Shown in pieces: positions 1-6,814 of a stretch of 64,000 nucleotides of DNA; the first letter of the stretch is position 1; each line of letters begins with the position of its first letter. Position numbers and translations under genes: made by a program. This stretch comes from Dokdonella_A ginsengisoli (GTDB lineage Bacteria; Pseudomonadota; Gammaproteobacteria; Xanthomonadales; Rhodanobacteraceae), in the NCBI RefSeq assembly GCF_042652785.1, contig NZ_JBHSHD010000016.1, positions 1-64,000 of the forward strand. Reading direction: 5' to 3'. The notes beneath the pieces were generated by a model that saw nothing but the letters and a program-made list of their open reading frames with translations, had not been told where the DNA came from and did no database searches.

Positions 1-1
1 T

Positions 2-319
2 GCGCAGCTGCGTGCGCGCCTGCTCGCGCAGCATCCGTCGATGCGGCTCGCGCGCGACGCGCAGACCGTGCGCCGCTGCGCCGAGCGCCTGCGCGCCGGC
101 ACCCTGCGCGGCCTCGAACGCCGGCGCGCGCGCCTGGGCGAGCTCGCGCGCACCCTGCACGCGGTCAGCCCGCTGGCGACGCTGGAACGCGGCTACGCGA
201 TCCTGCTCGAACGCGACTCGGGCCGCGTGGTGCGCTCGGTCGAACAGGTGCAGGCCGAGGCCGAGCTGCGCGCACGACTCGCCGACGGCGAGATCGCGCT
301 GCGCGTCGTGGATTCCTGA
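2..319 (+). CDS. xseA: Exodeoxyribonuclease VII large subunit, C-terminal end (partial)
   Basis: This reading frame enters from the left edge and ends at a TGA at 317-319, so only the last ~105 residues are present. The segment has the XseA C-terminal pattern: an Arg-rich helical stretch (RCAERLRAGTLRGLERRRAR), then SPLATLERGYAIL, then a short region ending in a dG-x-I-x-V strand before the stop. In the family this part packs against the small subunit XseB. The holoenzyme degrades single-stranded DNA to oligonucleotides and acts in the cytoplasm. No xseB is seen directly downstream on this strand; the next gene faces the other way. The family call is good, but the start and catalytic core lie outside the window. 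Confidence 0.85.
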   Translation, partial: AQLRARLLAQHPSMRLARDAQTVRRCAERLRAGTLRGLERRRARLGELARTLHAVSPLATLERGYAILLERDSGRVVRSVEQVQAEAELRARLADGEIALRVVDS

Positions 320-350
320 TTCCGGGGGTTTCGTTCGCCGGCGGCGCGGC

Positions 351-821
351 TCAGCCGCGCTCGAGCGTGCCGATCGAATGTCCCTGCTCGGCGAGATACT
401 CGAGCCAGCGGTTGAGGAACGAACTCATGCGCACGCGCTGCTGGAACACGTCGCGCGCCGGCAGCAGCGGGCCGATCGCGTGCACGAGGCGGCGGTCGGC
501 GCGGCAGTCGAGCACCTCGGCCATGTGCGCGTCGTGGTACATGCGCAGCTGCGCCGACGGCGCGGACTCCCCGGTCTGGCTGTCGACGAATTCGTACGTC
601 AAGCGCAGGTCCAGCGTGTAGCGGTGGCGCTCGAGCACGTCCAGGCGCAGGTCGAGCCCGTCGTCGAGCGAGGAGCGGTAGCGGCCCAGCGCCAGCGCCT
701 GCGGCGCGAACAGCCGCGCCAGGCGGTGGTAGTTCTCGGCGTACAGGCCCATCAGCCACGAAAAGCGGCTGGGCAGCAGCGACGACGGACGTTCGAGGAC
801 GGCGGACATGGCGGGGATCAT
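351..821 (-). CDS. DUF1249 family protein (YqiB-like)
   Basis: The protein is ~156 aa, or 152 aa if the second Met at 809 is used; no clear ribosome-binding site separates the two. It has the DUF1249 signature: an N-terminal SxFSWLMGLYAENYHRL segment, a central LRMYHDAHMAEVLDC strand pair, and a C-terminal segment ending in SSFLNRWLEYLAEQGHS. These features match E. coli YqiB, a small cytoplasmic protein of unknown function often found near cpdA/nudF or dinucleotide-metabolism genes. Here it sits alone, tail to tail with xseA. The family call is firm; the function is unknown. Confidence 0.85.
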   Translation of the reverse strand: MIPAMSAVLERPSSLLPSRFSWLMGLYAENYHRLARLFAPQALALGRYRSSLDDGLDLRLDVLERHRYTLDLRLTYEFVDSQTGESAPSAQLRMYHDAHMAEVLDCRADRRLVHAIGPLLPARDVFQQRVRMSSFLNRWLEYLAEQGHSIGTLERG

Positions 822-944
822 AGGCAGGGGACGTTGCAGCGAACAGTCTTATGCAGACGCCGCGCGGCCGGTTAAGATGGGGCTCCCCACCGTCCGCACA
901 AGCACCCTTCCCCGCGGACCACGACCGCGACGCGCCGCGCGCGG

Positions 945-1760
945 TCAGAACATGTGCTTTTCGATGCCGAGCTGGGACAGGATCTTGCTCGCGATTTCCT
1001 CGATCGAGGTGTGCGTGGTGTTCTGCACCGGAATGTTCTCGCGGCGGAACAGCTTGTCGGCCTGGTCGAGCTCGAACCGGCACTGCTCGATCTTCGCGTA
1101 GCGGCTGCCCGGGCGGCGCGCCTCGCGCACCTGCGCGAGGCGCTGCGGATCGATCGACAGGCCGTACAGGCGCGAGCGGTGCGGCAGCAGGCGCTTGGGA
1201 ATCTCAAGGCGCTCGAGATCCTCCTCGGTCAGCGGATAGTTCGCCGCCTTCACGCCGTAGTGCAGCGCCATGTACAGGCAGGTCGGCGTCTTGCCCACGC
1301 GCGACACGCCGACCAGGATCACGTCGGCGTCGGAGTAATTCACGTCGATGCCGTCGTCGTGCGTCAGCGCGTAGTTGGTGGCGTTGATGCGCGCTTCGTA
1401 CTCGGTGAAGTCGGTCAGGCCGTGCGCCTTGCCCACGCGCGGCGAGCGCGGCGTGCCGAGCTCGTTCTCCAGCGGCGAGATGAACGGCGCGAACACGTCG
1501 AGCATCAGCGCGCCGCTCTCGGCGACGATGTCGCTCAGGCGCTTGTCCATGATCGTGTTGACGACGATCGGCCGCGCGCCGCTCTGCGCGTAGGTCGTCT
1601 TGATGCGCACGGCCGCCGCGCGCGCCTTTTCGTCGCTGTCGACGAACGGGATGCGGAAGGTGTCGAAATCGATCGAATCGAACTGCGTCAGCACGCTGTG
1701 GCCGATCGTCTCGGCGGTGATGCCGGTGCCGTCGGAGACGTAGAAGATCGTGCGGCGCAT
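945..1760 (-). CDS. ppsR: Phosphoenolpyruvate synthase regulatory protein (bifunctional kinase/phosphorylase)
   Basis: A 271-aa protein of the DUF299/PSRP family. The N-terminus (FYVSDGTGITAETIGHSVL) and the nucleotide loop GVSRVGKTPT at residues 151-160 are both diagnostic. In the family this enzyme phosphorylates and inactivates PEP synthase with ADP on a Thr next to the catalytic His, and reverses it by phosphorolysis. Its expected target, PpsA, is encoded at 11535-13907 and has the RTCH motif (Thr416, His418), so the pair is present about 10 kb apart rather than adjacent. A GC-rich inverted repeat (arms GACCGCG/CGCGGTC, 923-946) overlaps the stop codon and may end transcription. The start ATG at 1760 fits the family length. 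Confidence 0.95.
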   Translation of the reverse strand: MRRTIFYVSDGTGITAETIGHSVLTQFDSIDFDTFRIPFVDSDEKARAAAVRIKTTYAQSGARPIVVNTIMDKRLSDIVAESGALMLDVFAPFISPLENELGTPRSPRVGKAHGLTDFTEYEARINATNYALTHDDGIDVNYSDADVILVGVSRVGKTPTCLYMALHYGVKAANYPLTEEDLERLEIPKRLLPHRSRLYGLSIDPQRLAQVREARRPGSRYAKIEQCRFELDQADKLFRRENIPVQNTTHTSIEEIASKILSQLGIEKHMF

Positions 1761-1856
1761 GGATTTCCCTGGCGATGGTCGGACGACGGCGACGCAGCCG
1801 TCGGGACGCCAAGCATGCCCGAACGCGCGGCCGAGGTCGAAGCGTCGCTGCGCGGC

Positions 1857-2192
1857 TCAGCCGCGGCCGCAGAACAGGTCGAACAGCGTGCCCATCAGCC
1901 GGCGCACGCGCTCGTCGACGATCGCGTAGCGGATCGACTGCCCTTCGCGGCGCCCGGCCACCACGCCGTCCCGCCGCAGCAGCGACAGATGCTGCGAGAC
2001 GACGCTCTGCGCCAGCCCCAGCGCGGCGGCCAGTTCGTTCACCGAGCGTTCGCCGTCGAGCAGCTGGCAGAGCAGCATCAGGCGGTTCGGGCTGCCGACC
2101 GCCTTGAGCACGGCGATCGCTTCGCCCGCGTGCCGGCGCAGGCTCGCCGGCGACGGCGCGGCGCGTCGGCGCGGCGCGCTCGCGCGTTTCAC
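1857..2192 (-). CDS. ArsR-family persulfide-responsive repressor (BigR/SqrR-like)
   Basis: A 111-aa winged-helix protein. The recognition region reads SVNELAAALGLAQSVVSQHLSLL (around residues 50-72), followed by a wing. It has just two cysteines, Cys42 (in LLCQLLDGE) and Cys108 (in LFCGRG). In Xylella BigR, Cys42 and Cys108 form the sulfide/persulfide-sensing disulfide; that match is established family knowledge applied here. The start is GTG at 2192, overlapping the TGA of the upstream dioxygenase gene by 4 nt (GTGA), so the two are translationally coupled. It is the last gene of a four-gene operon and probably represses it through the palindrome at 3932-3953. Confidence is high for the family and good for the BigR subtype. 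Confidence 0.88.
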   Translation of the reverse strand: MKRASAPRRRAAPSPASLRRHAGEAIAVLKAVGSPNRLMLLCQLLDGERSVNELAAALGLAQSVVSQHLSLLRRDGVVAGRREGQSIRYAIVDERVRRLMGTLFDLFCGRG

Positions 2193-3055
2193 AGCGCGTC
2201 GACGGGCAGCTTGAGGTAGCTCAGCCCGTTCGCCTCCGCCGGCGGAAAAACGCCGCCGCGCATGTTGACCTGCACGGACGGCAGCAGCAGGCGCGGCATC
2301 GCCAGGGTCGCGTCGCGCGCCGTGCGCATGCGCACGAACTCGTCCTCGCCGATGCCGTCACGCACGTGCACGTTGGCGCGGCGCTCGGCGCCGATCGTCG
2401 TCTCGCAGACGTAGTCGTCGCGGCCGGGCGCCTTGTAGTCGTGGCAGAGGAACACGCGTGTCGCGTCGGGCAGCTCGAACAGGCGCCGGATCGAGCGATA
2501 GAGCCGGCGCGCGTCGCCGCCGGGAAAGTCGCAGCGCGCGGTGCCGTAGTCGGGCATGAACAGCGTGTCGCCGACGAAGGCCGCATCGCCGATCACGTGG
2601 GTCATGCAGGCCGGCGTGTGCCCGGGCGTGTGCAGGGCCACCGCCTCGATGCCGCCGATGCGGTAGGTCTCGCCGTCCTCGAACAGGTGGTCGAACTGGC
2701 TGCCGTCGCGGAGGAACGCGGCGCCCTCGTTGAACAGGCGGCCGAACGTCTCCTGCACCTCGCGCACGCCGGCGCCGATCGCGGTGCGGCCGCCGAGCCG
2801 GGGCTGCAGATAGGCCGCCGCGGAGAGGTGGTCGGCGTGCACGTGGGTGTCGAGGATCCATTCGACCTCGAACCCGCCCGCACGCACGAACTCGACCAGC
2901 GCGTCCGCCGAGGCGGTGGCGGTGCGGCCGGAGGCCTGATCGAAATCCAGCACGCTGTCGACGATCGCGGCCTTGCGCGTGGCCGGATCGTGCACGACGT
3001 AGCTGTAGGTGTACGTCGCCTCGTCGAAGAACGCCTTCACTTCGGGACTGGCCAT
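2189..3055 (-). CDS. MBL-fold persulfide dioxygenase (Blh/ETHE1-like)
   Basis: A 288-aa metallo-beta-lactamase-fold protein. Metal-binding motifs are visible as THVHADHL (residues 70-77), HTPGHT (142-147), GDTLF (162-166) and CHDY (204-207). The pattern GTARCDFPGG (171-180) is typical of ETHE1/Blh glutathione-persulfide dioxygenases, which oxidise persulfide sulfur to sulfite using a mononuclear iron. No rhodanese domain is attached, so this is the short Blh type. It follows the two sulfur-transport half proteins by 13 nt and overlaps the BigR-like repressor by 4 nt. This order matches the Xylella/Agrobacterium bigR operon and supports a role in H2S/persulfide detoxification. Confidence 0.9.
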   Translation of the reverse strand: MASPEVKAFFDEATYTYSYVVHDPATRKAAIVDSVLDFDQASGRTATASADALVEFVRAGGFEVEWILDTHVHADHLSAAAYLQPRLGGRTAIGAGVREVQETFGRLFNEGAAFLRDGSQFDHLFEDGETYRIGGIEAVALHTPGHTPACMTHVIGDAAFVGDTLFMPDYGTARCDFPGGDARRLYRSIRRLFELPDATRVFLCHDYKAPGRDDYVCETTIGAERRANVHVRDGIGEDEFVRMRTARDATLAMPRLLLPSVQVNMRGGVFPPAEANGLSYLKLPVDAL

Positions 3056-3068
3056 CGCTTCCTCGTCT

Positions 3069-3494
3069 TCAGCTTCGCCGGGCAGGCAGGCGCGACGCCA
3101 GCCAGGAGCCGAGCGCCATCGTTCCCGCCAGCACCAGCACCGACGGTTCGCCGCCGCCGATCGACACCAGCGCAGGGCCCGGACAATAGCCGGCGACGCC
3201 CCAGCCGATGCCGAACAGCGCGGCGCCGAGCACGAGGCGGCGGTCGGCGGATTTCGCCGCCGGCAGGTGGAACGAGGAATCCAGCCACGGTCCGTTTCGC
3301 CGCAGCAGCAGGCGATAGCCCAGCGCGGTCGTCGCGACGGCCGCGGCCATCACGAACAGCAGGCGCGGATTCCAGGCGCCGAAAAGGTCGAGAAATCCGA
3401 GCACGACCGCGGGCTGCGTCATGCCGCCGAGGATCAGGCCGAAGCCGAACAGCAGGCCCGCGAGCAAGGCGACGGCTTCCTTCACGACACCCAT
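3069..3494 (-). CDS. YeeE/YedE-family sulfur-transport membrane protein, second half
   Basis: About 141 aa, starting MGVVKEAVALLAG. It has four hydrophobic stretches and the motif GVAGYCPGPAL, which holds the cysteine typical of the DUF395 (YeeE/YedE) C-terminal half. The ATG at 3494 lies inside the 3' end of the preceding gene (13-nt overlap), the usual arrangement for the split PmpA/PmpB type pair. In the family these proteins carry sulfur compounds such as thiosulfate across the inner membrane; in BigR operons the pair is thought to move sulfide or sulfite. The substrate here is inferred, not shown. Confidence 0.85.
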   Translation of the reverse strand: MGVVKEAVALLAGLLFGFGLILGGMTQPAVVLGFLDLFGAWNPRLLFVMAAAVATTALGYRLLLRRNGPWLDSSFHLPAAKSADRRLVLGAALFGIGWGVAGYCPGPALVSIGGGEPSVLVLAGTMALGSWLASRLPARRS

Positions 3495-3928
3495 CCCGCG
3501 AGCAGGTGCCGGAGCACGAACACCGTGGCGATGCCCGATGCCATGAACACCGCCGTCGCCAGCAGCGAGCGCCGCGACAGCCGGGCGATGCCGCAGACGC
3601 CGTGACCGCTGGTGCAGCCGCCGCCCAGACGCGTCCCGAAGCCGACCAGCAGGCCGGCCACGGCCATCCACGGCCACGACACCGCGGCGGCGCCGATGCC
3701 CGTTTCGCCGCGCAGCAGCAGCGCCGGCAGCGGAGCGGCCACCAGTCCGGTGACGAAGGCGAGCCGCCAGCCGCGGTCACCGCGGGACGCACCGGTCAGC
3801 AAGCTTCCGGCGATGCCACTGATGCCGGCGATGCGGCCCAGGCCCGCCATCAGCAGCACGGCCGACGCTCCGATCGCCGCTCCGCCGAGCAAAGAAAGAA
3901 TCCAGTCCGCAGACACGGCTGCCTTCAT
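3482..3928 (-). CDS. YeeE/YedE-family sulfur-transport membrane protein, first half
   Basis: About 148 aa from the ATG at 3928 (MKAAVSADW). An in-frame ATG at 3982 exists but lies upstream of the likely operator and promoter. Four to five hydrophobic segments are seen, with the DUF395 motif GTRLGGGCTSGHGVCG around the middle; the cysteines of this motif bind the sulfur substrate in the family. It is the first gene of the persulfide operon and overlaps the second half protein by 13 nt. The start at 3928 is preferred because the palindrome at 3932-3953 abuts it. No convincing Shine-Dalgarno sequence is visible, so the 5' end of the mRNA may lie very near this ATG. Confidence 0.82.
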   Translation of the reverse strand: MKAAVSADWILSLLGGAAIGASAVLLMAGLGRIAGISGIAGSLLTGASRGDRGWRLAFVTGLVAAPLPALLLRGETGIGAAAVSWPWMAVAGLLVGFGTRLGGGCTSGHGVCGIARLSRRSLLATAVFMASGIATVFVLRHLLAGWVS

Positions 3929-3931
3929 TCG

Positions 3932-3953
3932 TATATTCGATGAAACGAATATA
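3932..3953 (-). promoter_or_regulatory. Palindromic operator/promoter of the persulfide operon (candidate BigR site)
   Basis: A perfect 8-bp inverted repeat with a 6-nt spacer, TATATTCG-N6-CGAATATA, lies 3 nt upstream of the operon's first ATG. It is strikingly AT-rich in GC-rich surroundings. On the minus strand a TTGACG (3978-3973) lies 18-19 nt upstream of TATATT or ATATAT inside the palindrome, so repressor binding would cover the -10 region. BigR in Xylella/Agrobacterium binds an AT-rich palindrome at the -10 of its operon, which this resembles. The site is seen directly; the bound protein is inferred from the operon's own ArsR-type repressor. Confidence 0.75.
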
Positions 3954-4106
3954 TCTCCGCCCGCACGCAAGGCGTCAAGCACTCCGTGCCGCCGGCGCCT
4001 GCGGCACTTGCGCGCACGGGCGTGGCACGCGATCGGTTATCGCATGCCACGCCCGCCTTTCCGTATCGCCATCGCCGCAGCCCCGCAGCGGGACTGCGGC
4101 GTGCGC

Positions 4107-6683
4107 TCATCGCGCGACCGGCGTCAGCGTCAGGTCGTCGACCAGCACGCGCGGCGCGCTCGGCTGGCCGTCGTAGGTCGCGTACAGCTTGAGCTGGTCG
4201 AACTCCACGCCGGCGATCGAGAAGACCGCCGCGGTGACGTTGTCGCGGCCGCCGCCGTTGGCGATCGTGAGCTGGTCGCCGCCGACCAGGCTGCCGTTGC
4301 GGTAGGCGTCCAGGTGCAGCTGGATGCCGCCCCAGGGACCGTTCTCGTAGTAGGCCAGGTCGACCGAGACCGCGCTGGCCGGCTGGTCCAGATCCATCGT
4401 CATGCGCACCAGTGCGCCGATCGAGAAGTTCTCGCCGGGGATGTAGGTGGTGCCGAAGGTCAGCGCGTTCGGCGCGCTGCCGAAGTCCGGGAAGTCGCCG
4501 TGCAGCAGGCCGACGTTCTCGACGATCAACTCGCTGCCGACGTCCTCGGGCACGAAGGTGCTGCCGTCGGGGAACACGCCGCCGATGCCGTTGACGTCGT
4601 GGTAGTTCACGCCGTCGTAGGCGTAGCTCTCGCCGAGGAAGCCCTCGTCGAGGTCGTCGTAGGTGCTCACGTGCGGCTCCTGCGCGGCGCCGTCGAAGCC
4701 GTCGGCGAAGATGGCGTCCTCCTCCGGCTCGCCCGCCTCGGCGGTGCCGAACACGTGCATGCCGGTGCGGTAGGCGAAGGCGAACAGGCGGCCGTCGTCG
4801 GTCGCACGCAGTCGGCGCGGCTGGATGTAGGCCATCGTGGTGGTCTGACCGAGCTGCACCGGCGCCGACGGCACGGTGACGTCGAATTCGCGCAGGCCCT
4901 GCGCGTCGGCGAACCAGGCGCGGTCGCCGTGGACGGCGACGGTCGGCCGTGCGGTCCAGTAGTCGATCGCGTAGCCGCCCACGCGTACCGGCGCGGCCGG
5001 CTGGCTGAGGTCGAGCAGCTGCATGCCGGTGCCGCAGGCGACCGCGGCCAGCGTGCCGTCGGCGTTCAGCTCGATGTCGCTGGCGACCATGCCGAGCGTG
5101 TCGGCGCAGCCTTCGCTCCACAGCCCCACTTCGGCCGGCGCGTCCGGATCGCTGACGTCGAACACGTGCACGCCGGACAGCTCGTCGGCCGCGTAGACGT
5201 AGTGGCCGTGCACCTGCAGGCGGTTGATGGTGGTGACGGGGAGCGCGCCGCGCGCGACGGGATGGGCCGGGTCGGAGACGTCGACGACCTGCATCACGCC
5301 GCCGTTGGTGGCGGTGCCCAGATAGGCGAAGTCGCCGCTGGCGGCGACCGCCGACGGGAAGCCGTACGGCAGGCGGCCGAGCTCGGCCGGCTGCGTCGGA
5401 TTGGACAGGTCGGCCACGACCAGGCCGTAGCCCCAGGCGACGAGGTAGGCGCGGTTGCCGTCGACCGCGAACTGCTCGAAGTCGCGCTGGTTCAGCGCCT
5501 CGGGCAGGTCCGCGTCGAAGCGGGCGAGCGGCGCCAGCGTGACGCGATCGGCGATGCCCAGGCCGTAGTTCTCCTGCAGGATGACCGCCTTGTCGCCGAG
5601 GATGGCGACGTCGTTGGCGACCGAACCGCCGACCGGCGCGACCGTGCTGAGCGCGACGGGCGCGAGCGGATCGGACACGTCGATGCGCGTGAAGCGGTCG
5701 GTGCTGGTGAGCAGCAGCGCGCCCTGCTCCAGCGCGGTGACCGAGTCGGCGCCGAGCGTGGGCAAGGTCGAATGGCCGACAGTGACCGGCGCGCTGCGGT
5801 CGGCAATGTCGTGGATGTCGATGCCGGCGAAGCCGAGGCTGTAGGCGTGGTCGCCGGAGACGAAGCCGTCGGTGGCCGGATCGGTGTCGATCACGCCGAG
5901 CGGCACCGTGGTGGCCGGGTCGGACACGTCGAACAGGCTCAGCTTGAGCCCGTAGGCGGCGGCCAGCGGCACCTGGATGCGGCTGCGGAACAGCTCCAGC
6001 GAGTCGCCGCCGCCGCAGCCCGCGTCGGCGAACACCGGCGCGCCGGGCGAGCTGACGTCGAGCACGACGCAGGCGTGCAGCGGTTCGGCCGAATTGGTCG
6101 TGCCGCTGGCGAAGATGCGGTCGCCGGCGACGACGCTGCGCTCGTAGGGAACCGGCGTACGCAGCAGGCGCGTGAAGGTCGGATGCAGCGGATCGGGCGC
6201 GAGATCGCCGTAGTAGATGCCGTTCTCGTTGTCGAACAGGTACAGGTAGCCGTTGGCCGCGGCCAGCGTCCACAGCGACTTGTAGCTCGGCGCCGCGTAG
6301 TCGCTGAACTGGTTCACCAGCGCCGGGTGGCGCGGATCGCGCAGCGAGTACACGGCGACGCCGCCACTGTCGTCACCGGCCTGCCAGCTCGCGTAGAGGT
6401 AGTCGCCCCAGCGCGTCAGGCCGCGGATCATGCCGTCCGTCGGCGCGTCGCCGGTGGCGGCCACCTGGCGCGGCGCGGCGGGATCGGAATAGTCCCAGGT
6501 GCTGACGATGCGCCCGCTCGGGATGTAGACCAGATCGCCCGCGATCACCGGGTCGACCACGTTGCCGCCGGCGACCAGGGTCAGCGGCAGCGGATCGGAG
6601 CCGCGCGAGGCGGCATGAGCGGGCGGCGCGAGGGCCGCGACGGCGCCGGCGACGGCCAGCGCGAGCAGGTTGAGCGATTTCAA
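4107..6683 (-). CDS. Secreted LVIVD-repeat beta-propeller protein with appended C-terminal domain
   Basis: About 858 aa. The chosen start is TTG at 6683, because GGAGG lies 10 nt upstream and translation gives a clean signal peptide (KSLNLLALAV...PPAHA). An ATG at 6713 would extend it by 10 residues. Many repeats of the type VVDVSDPAHPV mark LVIVD propeller blades over roughly residues 30-640. The propeller ends with IFADGFDG, then ~190 residues follow that look like a beta-sandwich. The downstream paralogue (6815-8872) stops right after the same tail, so this copy looks like a propeller plus an added domain. Location is probably the cell surface or outside the cell. Function is unknown; LVIVD proteins are often surface or adhesion proteins. 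Confidence 0.8.
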   Translation of the reverse strand: MKSLNLLALAVAGAVAALAPPAHAASRGSDPLPLTLVAGGNVVDPVIAGDLVYIPSGRIVSTWDYSDPAAPRQVAATGDAPTDGMIRGLTRWGDYLYASWQAGDDSGGVAVYSLRDPRHPALVNQFSDYAAPSYKSLWTLAAANGYLYLFDNENGIYYGDLAPDPLHPTFTRLLRTPVPYERSVVAGDRIFASGTTNSAEPLHACVVLDVSSPGAPVFADAGCGGGDSLELFRSRIQVPLAAAYGLKLSLFDVSDPATTVPLGVIDTDPATDGFVSGDHAYSLGFAGIDIHDIADRSAPVTVGHSTLPTLGADSVTALEQGALLLTSTDRFTRIDVSDPLAPVALSTVAPVGGSVANDVAILGDKAVILQENYGLGIADRVTLAPLARFDADLPEALNQRDFEQFAVDGNRAYLVAWGYGLVVADLSNPTQPAELGRLPYGFPSAVAASGDFAYLGTATNGGVMQVVDVSDPAHPVARGALPVTTINRLQVHGHYVYAADELSGVHVFDVSDPDAPAEVGLWSEGCADTLGMVASDIELNADGTLAAVACGTGMQLLDLSQPAAPVRVGGYAIDYWTARPTVAVHGDRAWFADAQGLREFDVTVPSAPVQLGQTTTMAYIQPRRLRATDDGRLFAFAYRTGMHVFGTAEAGEPEEDAIFADGFDGAAQEPHVSTYDDLDEGFLGESYAYDGVNYHDVNGIGGVFPDGSTFVPEDVGSELIVENVGLLHGDFPDFGSAPNALTFGTTYIPGENFSIGALVRMTMDLDQPASAVSVDLAYYENGPWGGIQLHLDAYRNGSLVGGDQLTIANGGGRDNVTAAVFSIAGVEFDQLKLYATYDGQPSAPRVLVDDLTLTPVAR

Positions 6684-6814
6684 GGCGACGAATCCTCCGG
6701 GTGCGTACGGCATCGGCCTCGTCAGGAGGCCGACCCGCCCGGACTCTGCCGCGAACCCGCCGCGAATGCATTCGCGAACGATTCGGCGGCGATGCGCCGG
6801 CGATTGAGCGGCGC

